Below are positions 32,950 to 42,641 of a stretch of DNA of 64,000 nucleotides, in pieces (the stretch's first letter is position 1; each line of letters begins with the position of its first letter). The position numbers and the translations under genes were made by a program. The notes under the pieces are model-generated. The model did not search any database. It was given only the letters and a program-made list of their open reading frames with translations, and was not told the origin of the DNA. The stretch lies in the NCBI GenBank assembly GCA_021818545.1, contig JAKATX010000002.1:1-64000 (forward strand), in the 5' to 3' direction. Source of the DNA: Microcaldota archaeon. Lineage in GTDB: Archaea; Micrarchaeota; Micrarchaeia; Micrarchaeales; Micrarchaeaceae.

Positions 32950-33969
32950 ATGCCAAGTACCTTCTACATCCTTAATTCGTTTTTACTCCCGACTGGTTAT
33001 AACCATATGTTTTTTGCGCAGAAAGTGGCTAATGGATTCAAGTATAACGGTTTTAATGTAAAAATTATACGCCATATACGTGATATAACCGATCCCGGTT
33101 TTGTTTTGATCTGTGATCATCCAGTATACTATAGCTTTGGTGCTAGGGATAATAAAAACGGAAACATCATGCGAGCAATACCATGGGCCATAAACCATAT
33201 AGATAAGTATGGATTCATAATGGCGCTATCTAATATGCTTAGGCACAGGGCGCTTAGGTCGCTACAGTCGCAAATAAAAGACAAGAGGATAGTAGTTATA
33301 GGCTGGTTTGTGCAAGGAGATAAGGATTTTTTTGATAAATTGGGCATGAAAATAATATTTACTGGCGAGTACTTCACTGGAAAGCCAAGATGGAGACAGC
33401 AATTGCTCTGGTATAAATTCTATACGAATAAAAAAGTAAAAAATGTTCTTCCATTGAGGCATTCGGCTGATGTAGATCCAAATAGAATAGGAGAACATTG
33501 TAAAAATGATAAATATATAGCTTCCTATGTTGGAGATAAGTCTTACATAAGGCCATACATGGATCTTTTCCAAGGTGACAATAAATATAAGATAGTGCCC
33601 ACACCGCCATATATAACAGAGGGAAAGAAGAGGGCAATATATCAAAATTCAGCAATCATAATGGGATTAAACAGTGAGCAGAATATAAAGAACAAAATGG
33701 TAGCAGAGAGAATATTTGAAGCTATGGCATATGGCGCCGTGTGCCTTACTAATAATCCGGCTGCTTTGATGGTAACTAACAGATGTGCAATCTTAATAAA
33801 TAAGAAGCAAGATTTTAAGGCCCAAATAATACGGCTATCAAATAACAAAAGGAAAATGGCATTATTAAGGAAAAAAGGACTAAAATTTATAAAAATGCAT
33901 GGCACATGGCATATAAGAGCACGTGAAGTAATACGGCTTTCAAATAAACTATACGGCGTAGGTTTATAA
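32950..33969 (+). CDS. Glycosyltransferase, GT-B-like
   Basis: The track start at 32851 lies inside the rfbD relic, so ATG 32950 (MPSTFYILNSFLLPTGYNHM) is preferred, giving ~339 residues. The C-terminal half has GLNSEQNIKNKMVAERIFEA and MAYGAVCLTNNPAALM, the usual nucleotide-sugar-binding region of GT-B enzymes (E/D-x7-E type; here ERIFEAMAYG). The N-terminal half is divergent. Donor and acceptor unknown. It is followed 16 bases later by a FkbM methyltransferase. Confidence 0.65.
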   Translation: MPSTFYILNSFLLPTGYNHMFFAQKVANGFKYNGFNVKIIRHIRDITDPGFVLICDHPVYYSFGARDNKNGNIMRAIPWAINHIDKYGFIMALSNMLRHRALRSLQSQIKDKRIVVIGWFVQGDKDFFDKLGMKIIFTGEYFTGKPRWRQQLLWYKFYTNKKVKNVLPLRHSADVDPNRIGEHCKNDKYIASYVGDKSYIRPYMDLFQGDNKYKIVPTPPYITEGKKRAIYQNSAIIMGLNSEQNIKNKMVAERIFEAMAYGAVCLTNNPAALMVTNRCAILINKKQDFKAQIIRLSNNKRKMALLRKKGLKFIKMHGTWHIRAREVIRLSNKLYGVGL

Positions 33970-33985
33970 TATATACAATGATTAC

Positions 33986-34876
33986 ATGTATAAAATTATA
34001 AGAAGCGGGCTTTTTGACTTATTTGACTTAATATCAAATATAAAAAACTGGTATTCTGTAATCCTTTTTAAATATGGCATACTTAAAAAAGCAACGTTTA
34101 TAACAAAGAATAATACAAAAGCAGAAATAAAAACAATGTCTGATTATTATGACTTCTTCAATAGCAGTCTGATTTGGTGGAATCAGAAGTTATCGCATTA
34201 CGGCAATAGGATTTCTATACAGAAAAACGTTGTTATTTTTGATGACAAAATAAAATTTATATATCATAATAAAGAGGACTTCAGTAAGACGATGCATGCA
34301 GTTCACGACGTTTTTTTATCAAATGAATATAAAGTAGGGGTAAATAATAAGAACATTGTAGATATAGGTGCTAATATAGGTGACACTGCGCTTTATTTCA
34401 TGTCAAAAGGTGCAAATAGCGTGGTTGGTTTTGAACTATTTCCAAATACTTTTGAAGTGGCGCAAGAAAACATAAAATTAAATGATGCACAAAAAAATAT
34501 AAAAATATTAAACTTTGGGGTAGACGGTAGTAAGTCAGAAATATTCATACACAGAAATGTTGTCAAAAGTAATACCGATAATATCAACTATGCACTAAAA
34601 AATAAGGACGGTGGATTGCGTAAAAAAGTCAAAATAATAACACTCGAAGACATAATAGAGCGCTTTGGGAAGCCCAATCAAATCCTAAAAATAGATTGCG
34701 AAGGGTGCGAATACGGCATAATACTAAAATCAAAGCCAAGTGTATTGCGATCATTTGAAGAAATAATATTGGAATATCATGGGGATTCAAGAAGTTTAGA
34801 AGAAAGATTATCAAATGCAGGTTTTGAAGTCGAGATACATAAAAATATAATGCACGCCCGATTGGTAAATGTGTGA
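33986..34876 (+). CDS. FkbM-family SAM methyltransferase
   Basis: 296 residues. The C-terminal ~190 residues hold the FkbM domain: NIVDIGANIGDTALYFMSKGA (motif I, split), SVVGFELFPNT, ITLEDIIERFG and ILKIDCEGCEYGII. The N-terminal ~110 residues are a variable region. Such enzymes O-methylate sugars or lipids. Strong AT bias and tandem placement with a glycosyltransferase support sugar modification in the surface glycan. A second, inserted family member is at 51.0 kb. Confidence 0.85.
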   Translation: MYKIIRSGLFDLFDLISNIKNWYSVILFKYGILKKATFITKNNTKAEIKTMSDYYDFFNSSLIWWNQKLSHYGNRISIQKNVVIFDDKIKFIYHNKEDFSKTMHAVHDVFLSNEYKVGVNNKNIVDIGANIGDTALYFMSKGANSVVGFELFPNTFEVAQENIKLNDAQKNIKILNFGVDGSKSEIFIHRNVVKSNTDNINYALKNKDGGLRKKVKIITLEDIIERFGKPNQILKIDCEGCEYGIILKSKPSVLRSFEEIILEYHGDSRSLEERLSNAGFEVEIHKNIMHARLVNV

Positions 34877-34969
34877 AAATATGTAATATAGATTCTATAA
34901 AACAAACATAATAAGCGAACTTAGCTAAAAGATTAATACACGCAAAATAGCGATACTGCAGAGTTCTAC

Positions 34970-36157
34970 TTAACGCTCATGTAGTTCTGATTTTACGATG
35001 TGCATTATAGCATCATAATAGCGCTCGCCTACTCTTATCCAATCATATTGTAATGCAATTTTTCTGGCATTTTTCTTACACTTATCTAATCTGTCTATTC
35101 TATCAATGAGCTTAACTATGATATCTGCATAATGTTTAGGGTCAAAATCCGGAGAAACAAAAACACCAGAGCTACTACCTGCAATCTGTTCAATCCCAAC
35201 CATATTAGATACGACCATCGGCAGCCCAGAACTCAGTGCATCTAAAGAAACAAGCGCTATGCCTTCATATCTGCTTGGGAAGAAAAGTAAATCAGACGCT
35301 TTATAATATTTAATCTTTTCATCCTCATTTATTTTCCCAATGAAACTTATCCTATCAGCATCTAAATGCTTTATGTAGTTATTTCTAATAAAATTTAAGC
35401 CGTTGTCATTATCAATGCCTATAACATTCAGATGTATTGGCATGTCTCTTAATAATTCCATGCTTCTTAATACTATATCAAGGCCTTTCCTAGACGGATC
35501 TGTACCTATATAAAGTATGTATACCATTCCATCATAAAATCGCATGCTACTGCGCAGTTCAGCTTTTTTTGCTTTGCCCAAAGGCTTATACTTTTTCGTA
35601 TCCGTTCCAGATACAATAACCTTAATTCGAGATTTATTTATTTTATAATATTTTATTAGTTCATTCCTGACAGAATACGAAACGCAAAACGAATAATCAG
35701 CTAGAATAAATTGATATCGTTCAATAATTTCAGCCATAAGTCTGCCAAGTATTCTCATATGTAAGCTCTTTTTCTGTGTAGATAAAATCAAATTCATATG
35801 TGTGCCATGGGCACGTTCTATGTGTATAGTATTTGGTTTTCTAATTAAAGACGCAATTAAGCTGCCCCCAAAATTACTTGGCCCTTCGCCTATAAGTACG
35901 TCGGGTTTAAGTTTTCTAGCTAGCAATGCAGAACGTATTGGATAAGTCAGCAGTTTTAATAGTTCATTATCATATGTTTTTATTGCTATTACCTTACCCA
36001 TCTTACTTTCCTTTACAAAGCTCTCATTTGCAAAGCATATATTGATTACTTCTATGCCATGCCTAACCAATGCACTGTTAATGTGGAATGTTGTGCTGCC
36101 TACTCCACCTGATTTATAATCTAATGGATTGAAAGAACATATATCAACTACCCTCAT
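34970..36157 (-). CDS. Family 4 glycosyltransferase
   Basis: A 395-residue GT-B enzyme. The N-terminus has DYKSGGVGSTTFHINSALVRHG (typical GG..... acceptor loop, split). The C-terminal domain has ILYIGTDPSRKGLDIVL, ISFIGKINEDEK and FFPSRYEGIALVSLDALSSGLPMVVSN (split), which includes the E-x7-E catalytic pattern. It is 21 bases from the upstream glycosyltransferase on the same strand, in a three-gene minus-strand glycan operon with it and a GT2. Confidence 0.88.
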   Translation of the reverse strand: MRVVDICSFNPLDYKSGGVGSTTFHINSALVRHGIEVINICFANESFVKESKMGKVIAIKTYDNELLKLLTYPIRSALLARKLKPDVLIGEGPSNFGGSLIASLIRKPNTIHIERAHGTHMNLILSTQKKSLHMRILGRLMAEIIERYQFILADYSFCVSYSVRNELIKYYKINKSRIKVIVSGTDTKKYKPLGKAKKAELRSSMRFYDGMVYILYIGTDPSRKGLDIVLRSMELLRDMPIHLNVIGIDNDNGLNFIRNNYIKHLDADRISFIGKINEDEKIKYYKASDLLFFPSRYEGIALVSLDALSSGLPMVVSNMVGIEQIAGSSSGVFVSPDFDPKHYADIIVKLIDRIDRLDKCKKNARKIALQYDWIRVGERYYDAIMHIVKSELHER

Positions 36158-36178
36158 AAAATGCCACCGCAGATAATA

Positions 36179-37357
36179 TCAATCTAACAACTTATTAAAC
36201 ATCGCCAAAAACCTATTCAAAATAATCTTTTTGTCGAAGTACTTTAGCGCAAGTGAATGGTTCTCAAATCTTTTAGAATAAAAAGAACGGTCACTATTTT
36301 TCCTTTTGAAAAGGCGTTCTAATTGTGTCACATATGCTGTGGTGTCATTTCCATTTGTTATGGACATCTTACCGCCTAATTTCTTTATTTCAACTGCAGC
36401 CGGGTTCATTCCATTAGCCATAATATACAATCCACTAGCTAGACCTTCTAGCATACTCCTTGAAAATGTTTCGATGGCCGGAACTATCATAATATCCATC
36501 TTTCTTAGTAGTTTTATCTTTTCATAATCACTTATTTCGTTGAGGCAATGTATGTTACTATAAAAATCTGCTAATCTTTCCAGTTCCTTGGGTTGTTCCT
36601 TCCCAACAAAATAGAAATCAAAATGCCCCATTTTATCGGTCTTCCCCAAAGCAGTTATTATATCTAGCATAGCTTCCGCATTCTTGTTTTTGCCACCAAT
36701 ATGTACGACCTGCAATCTTTTTGCAGAATTAGGTCCAAATTCAAAAGAGCTTACGTCTATGAAAGTTGGTATGTAAATTATTTTACTCCTTTTGATTCCT
36801 AAACTCTTAAGATATTCTGCCTCTTCGAGATTTATAACATGATAGTAAACGTTGTTAATCACTTCCTTATTTGATAATACAAAATTCCTTAAAAACCAAT
36901 TAAAAACACTTTCTACAAACCTATGCCCAGCTATAATATATCCATTCTTTAAGTGCATACTGTGTGCTGCAATAACGTATATTTGACCCTTCCTTTTAGT
37001 AATTATATTTAAAAAATGGTCATAAATGCTATATGGAAAATATATCACTTCAGAGCCAGGCAACCTTGGATAAAAGTATAAATGATAATTTAATGGCAGA
37101 GATAATTTTATGCAATCAATGTATTTTATCGAAACAGAATCAAATCGTTTTGATATCTCTAAATAATCTTTCCTTGGCGCGCTTTTCATATCTTCGTATT
37201 TAGGTACTAGAACATCCGTTTTTATTTGATTTTCGGCAAGAAACTTTGCGATTTCATACATTTGTGCTTCTGTAGCCCTATAACTATATTTTATACTTAC
37301 TGGTGCAATCAAATCTACTTGCAAGTAATCACCATTTAGAGGCTTTCGATTTCGCAT
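36179..37357 (-). CDS. Glycosyltransferase, GT-B-like
   Basis: About 392 residues from ATG 37357. A TTG at 37324 preceded by GGTGAT (a good Shine-Dalgarno-like match) would start LQVDLIAPVSIKYS and avoid overlap with the upstream gene. The C-terminal domain has LQVVHIGGKNKNAEAML, FYFVGKEQPKE and MIVPAIETFSRSMLEGLASGL (split), with the E-x7-E pattern. The N-terminal acceptor domain is divergent. Donor unknown. Confidence 0.75.
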   Translation of the reverse strand: MRNRKPLNGDYLQVDLIAPVSIKYSYRATEAQMYEIAKFLAENQIKTDVLVPKYEDMKSAPRKDYLEISKRFDSVSIKYIDCIKLSLPLNYHLYFYPRLPGSEVIYFPYSIYDHFLNIITKRKGQIYVIAAHSMHLKNGYIIAGHRFVESVFNWFLRNFVLSNKEVINNVYYHVINLEEAEYLKSLGIKRSKIIYIPTFIDVSSFEFGPNSAKRLQVVHIGGKNKNAEAMLDIITALGKTDKMGHFDFYFVGKEQPKELERLADFYSNIHCLNEISDYEKIKLLRKMDIMIVPAIETFSRSMLEGLASGLYIMANGMNPAAVEIKKLGGKMSITNGNDTTAYVTQLERLFKRKNSDRSFYSKRFENHSLALKYFDKKIILNRFLAMFNKLLD

Positions 37358-38331
37358 TCCCTTACCTTGTTGGGTGGCCACTCGCTATTTATTGCTTCTT
37401 TTGTTATATCATAACCCAAACTATAGCCATAATTTTTATTCAATGTAATTATCCTAGCAATAAGATTATCAATCAGAGTTCTCCAGTGCAATACCCTTAT
37501 GTTTACATCATAAAATTTGGACACATAGTAAGAAAATAGCACGCTCTCTACAGTCAATTCTAATGGCAGCGAAGAAATAGATGTGCTTCTGCTATCTGAT
37601 CCATGCAAAGGATGATAATTTATACCCCTTTTAAACCATATCGCTTTGAACCCCCTCTTTATGGCTTCTAATGCCGCAGCTGCTTCATTACGCCCTCCCT
37701 GTTTAGTATAACAAGGCAGTTTGAAGCCTTCTAAAGCATCTCTCTTCCAGCTCATATTAACTCCATGCTGCTTAAATGTCTTAATCATATTAAATCTCTT
37801 GCCAGTGTCAACAAGCATGCCTGAAACGCCTATATACATTCCATAATTATAAAACTGTTTATCTATCGGCCTATCAATAAAAGTGTGCCTATTCATTCTC
37901 CACTTTTGCGAATCCAAAAAGGCACCTATCTTGTCAACAACATAGTTTTCTTCAGGTCTCGTTTCGATTACCAATCCTGTTGCTATGCCAACAGAATAAT
38001 ATTTGTTATGCAGTCCCACATGATCGCTAACCCAACTCTTAGATGCATAGGCATCACCATCAGTATTAATTATTATATCCGCGTCGATTTTGCCATAAGC
38101 GATATTCATGGCCTCTTCAAATCTACCTGCACTTTGCTTTATTATTTTTATATCTAAATTGTCATGGGCATCTATAGTTTCAAATACCCTCCTATCGCAA
38201 TTTTTGTCAGATGATGGCTTAAAAATAATATTTATTGCGAAATTCTTGTAAGATTGACTAGCTAAAGAATCTAGAAGTCGTGACAGTGTGCCGTTATCCC
38301 TATATACCGGAACACTTACTGCAACTTCCAT
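37336..38331 (-). CDS. Family 2 glycosyltransferase
   Basis: A 331-residue GT-A enzyme. VAVSVPVYRDNGTLSRLLDSLASQS (split) opens the protein, and the DxD-type metal site is IIINTDGDAYAS (~90-101). A C-terminal half of ~180 residues includes the acceptor region KRDALEGFKLP. It leads the minus-strand operon with the two GT-B genes, and its stop lies just inside the next gene. The divergent AT-rich region behind it probably holds promoters for both directions. Confidence 0.82.
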   Translation of the reverse strand: MEVAVSVPVYRDNGTLSRLLDSLASQSYKNFAINIIFKPSSDKNCDRRVFETIDAHDNLDIKIIKQSAGRFEEAMNIAYGKIDADIIINTDGDAYASKSWVSDHVGLHNKYYSVGIATGLVIETRPEENYVVDKIGAFLDSQKWRMNRHTFIDRPIDKQFYNYGMYIGVSGMLVDTGKRFNMIKTFKQHGVNMSWKRDALEGFKLPCYTKQGGRNEAAAALEAIKRGFKAIWFKRGINYHPLHGSDSRSTSISSLPLELTVESVLFSYYVSKFYDVNIRVLHWRTLIDNLIARIITLNKNYGYSLGYDITKEAINSEWPPNKVRECEIESL

Positions 38332-38679
38332 TAGATCAACTTTGGTGCCTTACATACTTATTAAATTATCGATTTATAAAAATGTAAAACATTTTGCGAT
38401 AACCATTTAACAAGATTTTTATATAACTGTGCTCTTGATTGCCATAGCGAAGCGCTACCAGCGTAAAATCTGAATAATAAAATATATACCTATTGGTGGT
38501 TATTACAGTTATTAAATTATTGAATTTAGAGATAGAAATTTTATATTGGTTCACTATAATAAAAATCAAATTCTAAGAAAATGTGTAAATTGAATTTAGT
38601 TAAAAATTTAAATATACGTATCCTTATCTATCCTCTGCAATGGTCACATTGCGTGGCAAAAACAAAGTAGTTGGAATTA
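38332..38679. other. 348-base AT-rich divergent intergenic region
   Basis: Lies between the minus-strand glycosyltransferase operon and the plus-strand membrane-protein genes. It is very AT-rich with several TATA-like stretches (AAAAATTTAAATATAC around 38600-38615 for the plus strand). The 67-codon minus ORF in the track has no recognisable pattern. I see no RNA gene, inverted repeat or other clear element. Confidence 0.5.
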
Positions 38680-41001
38680 ATGTCCATATCTTTAACTAAG
38701 CTCAAATTAGTCACATCGATTAAGATAGACTTATTTATATGTACAATAATTTCACTCATATCGCTAGTTAATGTCGGATTTTTCACAAACTTTGGCTATC
38801 TAATATACAACGATAACGCCCCACCACTATATCATCTAATAGATGCCTATAGAAGTCTATTTATCTGGTCTAACATACAATATTCTGGGGTTCCTAGCGT
38901 TGCATCTTCAATACCTTACATCATAATATTTAGGTTATTCGGCCATCTAGTTACAATGCTAAGTAATGCTGCGATGGGCCAAGTGTTTGTGCTTTGGTTT
39001 GTATTTAGCATAGGTGGCATAGGAACGTTCTTTTTGGTCAGAGAATTAACAAATAGCATTGGTCGATGGCAATCATATCTGGGCAGTTTTATAAGCGCGT
39101 TACTATTCTCATTGCCGCTTATAAGATATAACATAATGATACCTGCGCTATTTTTGCCATTATCTCTATTCCTAATAATAAAATGTATAAAAGCAGTAGA
39201 AATGAAAGATAACAATATCCTGCTTTATGTTTTCTTATCAATACTAAGTATTTCAACACTTTTTTCGATAAGCGGTGCATCGTTTATAATTCAAAATACA
39301 TTGATATTCTGTGTCGTAGCAATAATATTTACGGCAACATCTGGAAAAGGCACAAAGGCTTCTATTGTAAAATACTTATCCGCAATATTCCTATTATCTC
39401 TAATGATAAACGTGTCTTGGATAGTGAATCCGGCTTTTTTCACAAAAACACAATATACAAATTTCTTCAATTCTCCAATAGGTACATTTGATGTACCCAG
39501 CACTCTAATCCTAGAAAATCTTGTGTTATTCACTCCATTTCCAATTTATGAACTTAGTGTTGCTGGCATCATCTCAGTTTGCCTTATATTCATAATAAGC
39601 ATGCTGGCCTTATTAAAGGTCATACGTTCGTATAATCTAACGGGAAGGTTCATGCTCGGCATGGCGATCTCGTACCTCTTACTTTCTGGCCTAGGTTCAT
39701 TGTACGGCAAGCCATTCAATCCTATTCTCAGTACAATGATACACATTTTCCCTTACATAAACTTTATCGCTACCCCCTCAACTTCAATAAGCTATGTAAT
39801 AACGTTGTTTTTTGATATACTATTTGGTATAGGGATAGCAACTATACTTTCTTTCAGCAGCATTAAAAAATCTAAGATAATCACATTAATATGTTTAGTG
39901 GGTTTGGCATTCCTTATAATGTCATTCTTGTATACTGATTATTTTAATTCCCAGTTATATAACACGAGGTACTTAACAATATATAAATACAATTCAATCC
40001 CACCATACGTGTTCAATGCATCTTCCTACATGAACGCGCAAAACGGAGCATTCGCTATAGCAACATTGCCATCTGTTAACAATTGGCAGACTACAACATG
40101 GTATACCGGAGTAAATATATATTCTGACTTCATTTATGAGCACCCTGTATATACCGGAGGTGAAACATTTTACGATTACTTAATATATCCTTATTCTTCC
40201 ACAGAATACGCAGGAAATGTAGGTATACCTATAAGCGATGGCAATCTTACAAATGCATCTACGGCATCTAAATATTTTGGCATATTCGGAATAAAATATA
40301 TTTTACTGCAAACAGATGCTGTACAAGACACTGACTGTTGGTGCTCTGGTCATTATATATTTGATATGAATTCGATTGAAAATGTCCTAAACCAATCGGC
40401 ATATTTTAGTTTTGATAAAAAATTTAGAAATTTGACAATTTACGAGAATAAAAATTACGTCCCATTAATATATGCAGCTAACATATACGACGCTGGCAAT
40501 GCTACGGCAAATGGGATACTAACTTTGATAGGAAACAAAACATTTAATATACAAGATTCCGTAGTTTATTCGTCATATTTTAATTATTCATCTTCAAATC
40601 TCAATCAATCAAATGTAATAAACATAAGAAAATTTGATCCTCCTAAAATAACATTTGTTGAGGATTCACCTGTATCTGTTAATATAAATATAAGTAATGC
40701 AACAACGCCTTATTATCTAGTATTTCGCAATACATATAATTCGGGATGGATCGCTTCCTACAGTAACGGCACAACAATTAATTCATCAAATCATGTATTA
40801 GTAAACGGTTTTGCAAATGCCTGGTATATCAGTAAGCTAGGTAACTACTCTGTAGCTTTATATTATTCACCACAGACAATCGTATGGGCGGCGTGGTCCA
40901 TAAGTATTATGGGCATATGTACCGCATTTTATCTTTTATATGTGTGGTACGCACATGGACGGATGTTAGGGGCAAGAAAACCACGCATATCAAAGAGATA
41001 A
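38680..41001 (+). CDS. Large multi-pass membrane protein with external domain
   Basis: About 773 residues from ATG 38680 (the track uses TTG 38671). About 11-12 membrane helices fill residues ~15-430. An external domain (~430-735) rich in Tyr, Asn and Ser/Thr with many Asn-X-Ser/Thr sequons follows, then a last helix (~740-765) and a basic tail ARKPRISKR. The architecture is like the 23.6-kb membrane protein and YfhO/GT-C-type proteins, and an acidic motif YNDNAPPLYHL occurs in the first loop. Function is inferred as glycan transfer or assembly; the family is not firmly recognised. Confidence 0.6.
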   Translation: MSISLTKLKLVTSIKIDLFICTIISLISLVNVGFFTNFGYLIYNDNAPPLYHLIDAYRSLFIWSNIQYSGVPSVASSIPYIIIFRLFGHLVTMLSNAAMGQVFVLWFVFSIGGIGTFFLVRELTNSIGRWQSYLGSFISALLFSLPLIRYNIMIPALFLPLSLFLIIKCIKAVEMKDNNILLYVFLSILSISTLFSISGASFIIQNTLIFCVVAIIFTATSGKGTKASIVKYLSAIFLLSLMINVSWIVNPAFFTKTQYTNFFNSPIGTFDVPSTLILENLVLFTPFPIYELSVAGIISVCLIFIISMLALLKVIRSYNLTGRFMLGMAISYLLLSGLGSLYGKPFNPILSTMIHIFPYINFIATPSTSISYVITLFFDILFGIGIATILSFSSIKKSKIITLICLVGLAFLIMSFLYTDYFNSQLYNTRYLTIYKYNSIPPYVFNASSYMNAQNGAFAIATLPSVNNWQTTTWYTGVNIYSDFIYEHPVYTGGETFYDYLIYPYSSTEYAGNVGIPISDGNLTNASTASKYFGIFGIKYILLQTDAVQDTDCWCSGHYIFDMNSIENVLNQSAYFSFDKKFRNLTIYENKNYVPLIYAANIYDAGNATANGILTLIGNKTFNIQDSVVYSSYFNYSSSNLNQSNVINIRKFDPPKITFVEDSPVSVNINISNATTPYYLVFRNTYNSGWIASYSNGTTINSSNHVLVNGFANAWYISKLGNYSVALYYSPQTIVWAAWSISIMGICTAFYLLYVWYAHGRMLGARKPRISKR

Positions 41002-41055
41002 TTAAGTATTCCTAATTTATTATAAAAATGATGATAGATTGATCGGTGACAATAA

Positions 41056-42612
41056 ATGAATGCAAATCATCTGCTCAAAATATTTAGAACAAGCTTATAT
41101 GCAATACTTACTATAATGTTCTTAGCGTACTTTATATTGCTTAATAACATCACTCTCATTTTTTATTCAGTTTTTATATTTATCGCCTTCGGGCTATTGC
41201 TTTCTATTTATAATAATTATGTAGTGCATATAATTGTGATTGCAATTATATTGATTTCATCCGGTTTGATCACCTATTTTGTAAATATATTTGAGATACT
41301 CCAAATTTATGTAATAACTATTATTGCAACTATGATTCTTTCACTTATTTTAACCAGTAAATTTTCATCTAAAGTATATCTAAATTATGCCCTAGCTGCC
41401 CTAGTTGCACCTACCTTTCTTTCGATAATGGGATTTACTGACAGTTCGTTAGCTATAAATATAGTTATTGTCGGCTATTATTTGCTAGTTAGCGCTATAA
41501 TCTCAATTTCGATTAATTTTATTATGCATTACAACTGGTCGAACAGCCTAGAAAATCTTAGGAATCAGATTAACACTGTATCGGAAAAGACGAAATATAT
41601 AACGTTGATAATACCTATTATACTTCTAATGCTGCCGATTTGGCCATCTAGCTCAAATTTGGTTATAAGCAGCCTCCCATACATAAATATTACATTATAT
41701 AATCCAACAAATCTTTCTGTGAACCATCCGTTCTTATACCCAATTGAGATAAATGCGGACACCTATATAAAGATAGAAAATTATAGCACTAATAGTAATC
41801 TCGACAATCTGAGATTTTTCTATTCCAATAATTCTGAGATAAACTCATTTATAGATGTGCATGAATACCCTCATGCAATAGCACTAATGTTAAATGGCTT
41901 TGGTGCCAACGAACAAAAAACTGTAAAATTAGTATTCTTCCCAATTTATTACGGATTTAGTAATTATACCAATACAATATCAAACTCTTCATTAGCCAAT
42001 AATCTGAGTAGAGTTGTTATATCTAAGTACATAAAAGCATCATTTGGTAATCTAAGTGGAGCATACAGTAAAGTATACGTAAATAAAACAGTAACTACAT
42101 ATTATACAGAAGTAAAAAATTACACTAAAAATTTTAATGTATCTATAATTCCGTACTATTCAATAGAATCATCCTGCGTGCCATCTACAAACATATCAAC
42201 AAAAATAAATGTAACATCAGGCAGTAGAATAAGTGCTTTTGTAATCAAAAACCTTTCTGACATGCTAAATGCAGTAACGTTAAATACGACGGACCATTTG
42301 ACATACCAGTATTACCTAACCAAATTCAAGCAAAATAGTTACAACAGCAAACTTAATAGTACATCCATCCACATTAGCGCTCTTATCATGAATGAGAGTT
42401 GCATATATTATGTATTGGCAAGTCCAGTCCCAATCAAAGCAGATACATCAATAACTGAAGTTTATCCGCAAAAGCTCTCTAAATCCTATACTATTGTTGT
42501 GCCAAAGACATTAGTACATCCATACAAATCCAATTTTTCATTTATAAATAATGGGCTATCCTATCTGATAAGTTTTTATAATCACGAAATATACTATTCA
42601 TATTCAAACTAA
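41056..42612 (+). CDS. Membrane protein with large sequon-rich external domain, unknown
   Basis: 518 residues, very AT-rich gene. Six to seven hydrophobic helices occupy residues ~10-215. The remaining ~300 residues are external, hydrophilic and rich in Asn, Ser, Thr and Tyr with frequent Asn-X-Ser/Thr sites. No catalytic motif or known domain was recognised. It lies 54 bases after the previous membrane protein and just before a glycosyltransferase, so it is probably part of the surface-glycan machinery or one of its glycosylated products. Confidence 0.55.
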   Translation: MNANHLLKIFRTSLYAILTIMFLAYFILLNNITLIFYSVFIFIAFGLLLSIYNNYVVHIIVIAIILISSGLITYFVNIFEILQIYVITIIATMILSLILTSKFSSKVYLNYALAALVAPTFLSIMGFTDSSLAINIVIVGYYLLVSAIISISINFIMHYNWSNSLENLRNQINTVSEKTKYITLIIPIILLMLPIWPSSSNLVISSLPYINITLYNPTNLSVNHPFLYPIEINADTYIKIENYSTNSNLDNLRFFYSNNSEINSFIDVHEYPHAIALMLNGFGANEQKTVKLVFFPIYYGFSNYTNTISNSSLANNLSRVVISKYIKASFGNLSGAYSKVYVNKTVTTYYTEVKNYTKNFNVSIIPYYSIESSCVPSTNISTKINVTSGSRISAFVIKNLSDMLNAVTLNTTDHLTYQYYLTKFKQNSYNSKLNSTSIHISALIMNESCIYYVLASPVPIKADTSITEVYPQKLSKSYTIVVPKTLVHPYKSNFSFINNGLSYLISFYNHEIYYSYSN

Positions 42613-42641
42613 TCTATGCCATAATTTAATAGTTGATTGTA

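Noticed and set aside
38366-38569. 67-codon minus ORF in the divergent intergenic region
   Set aside because: Lies in highly AT-rich sequence, no domain pattern and no conserved start context.
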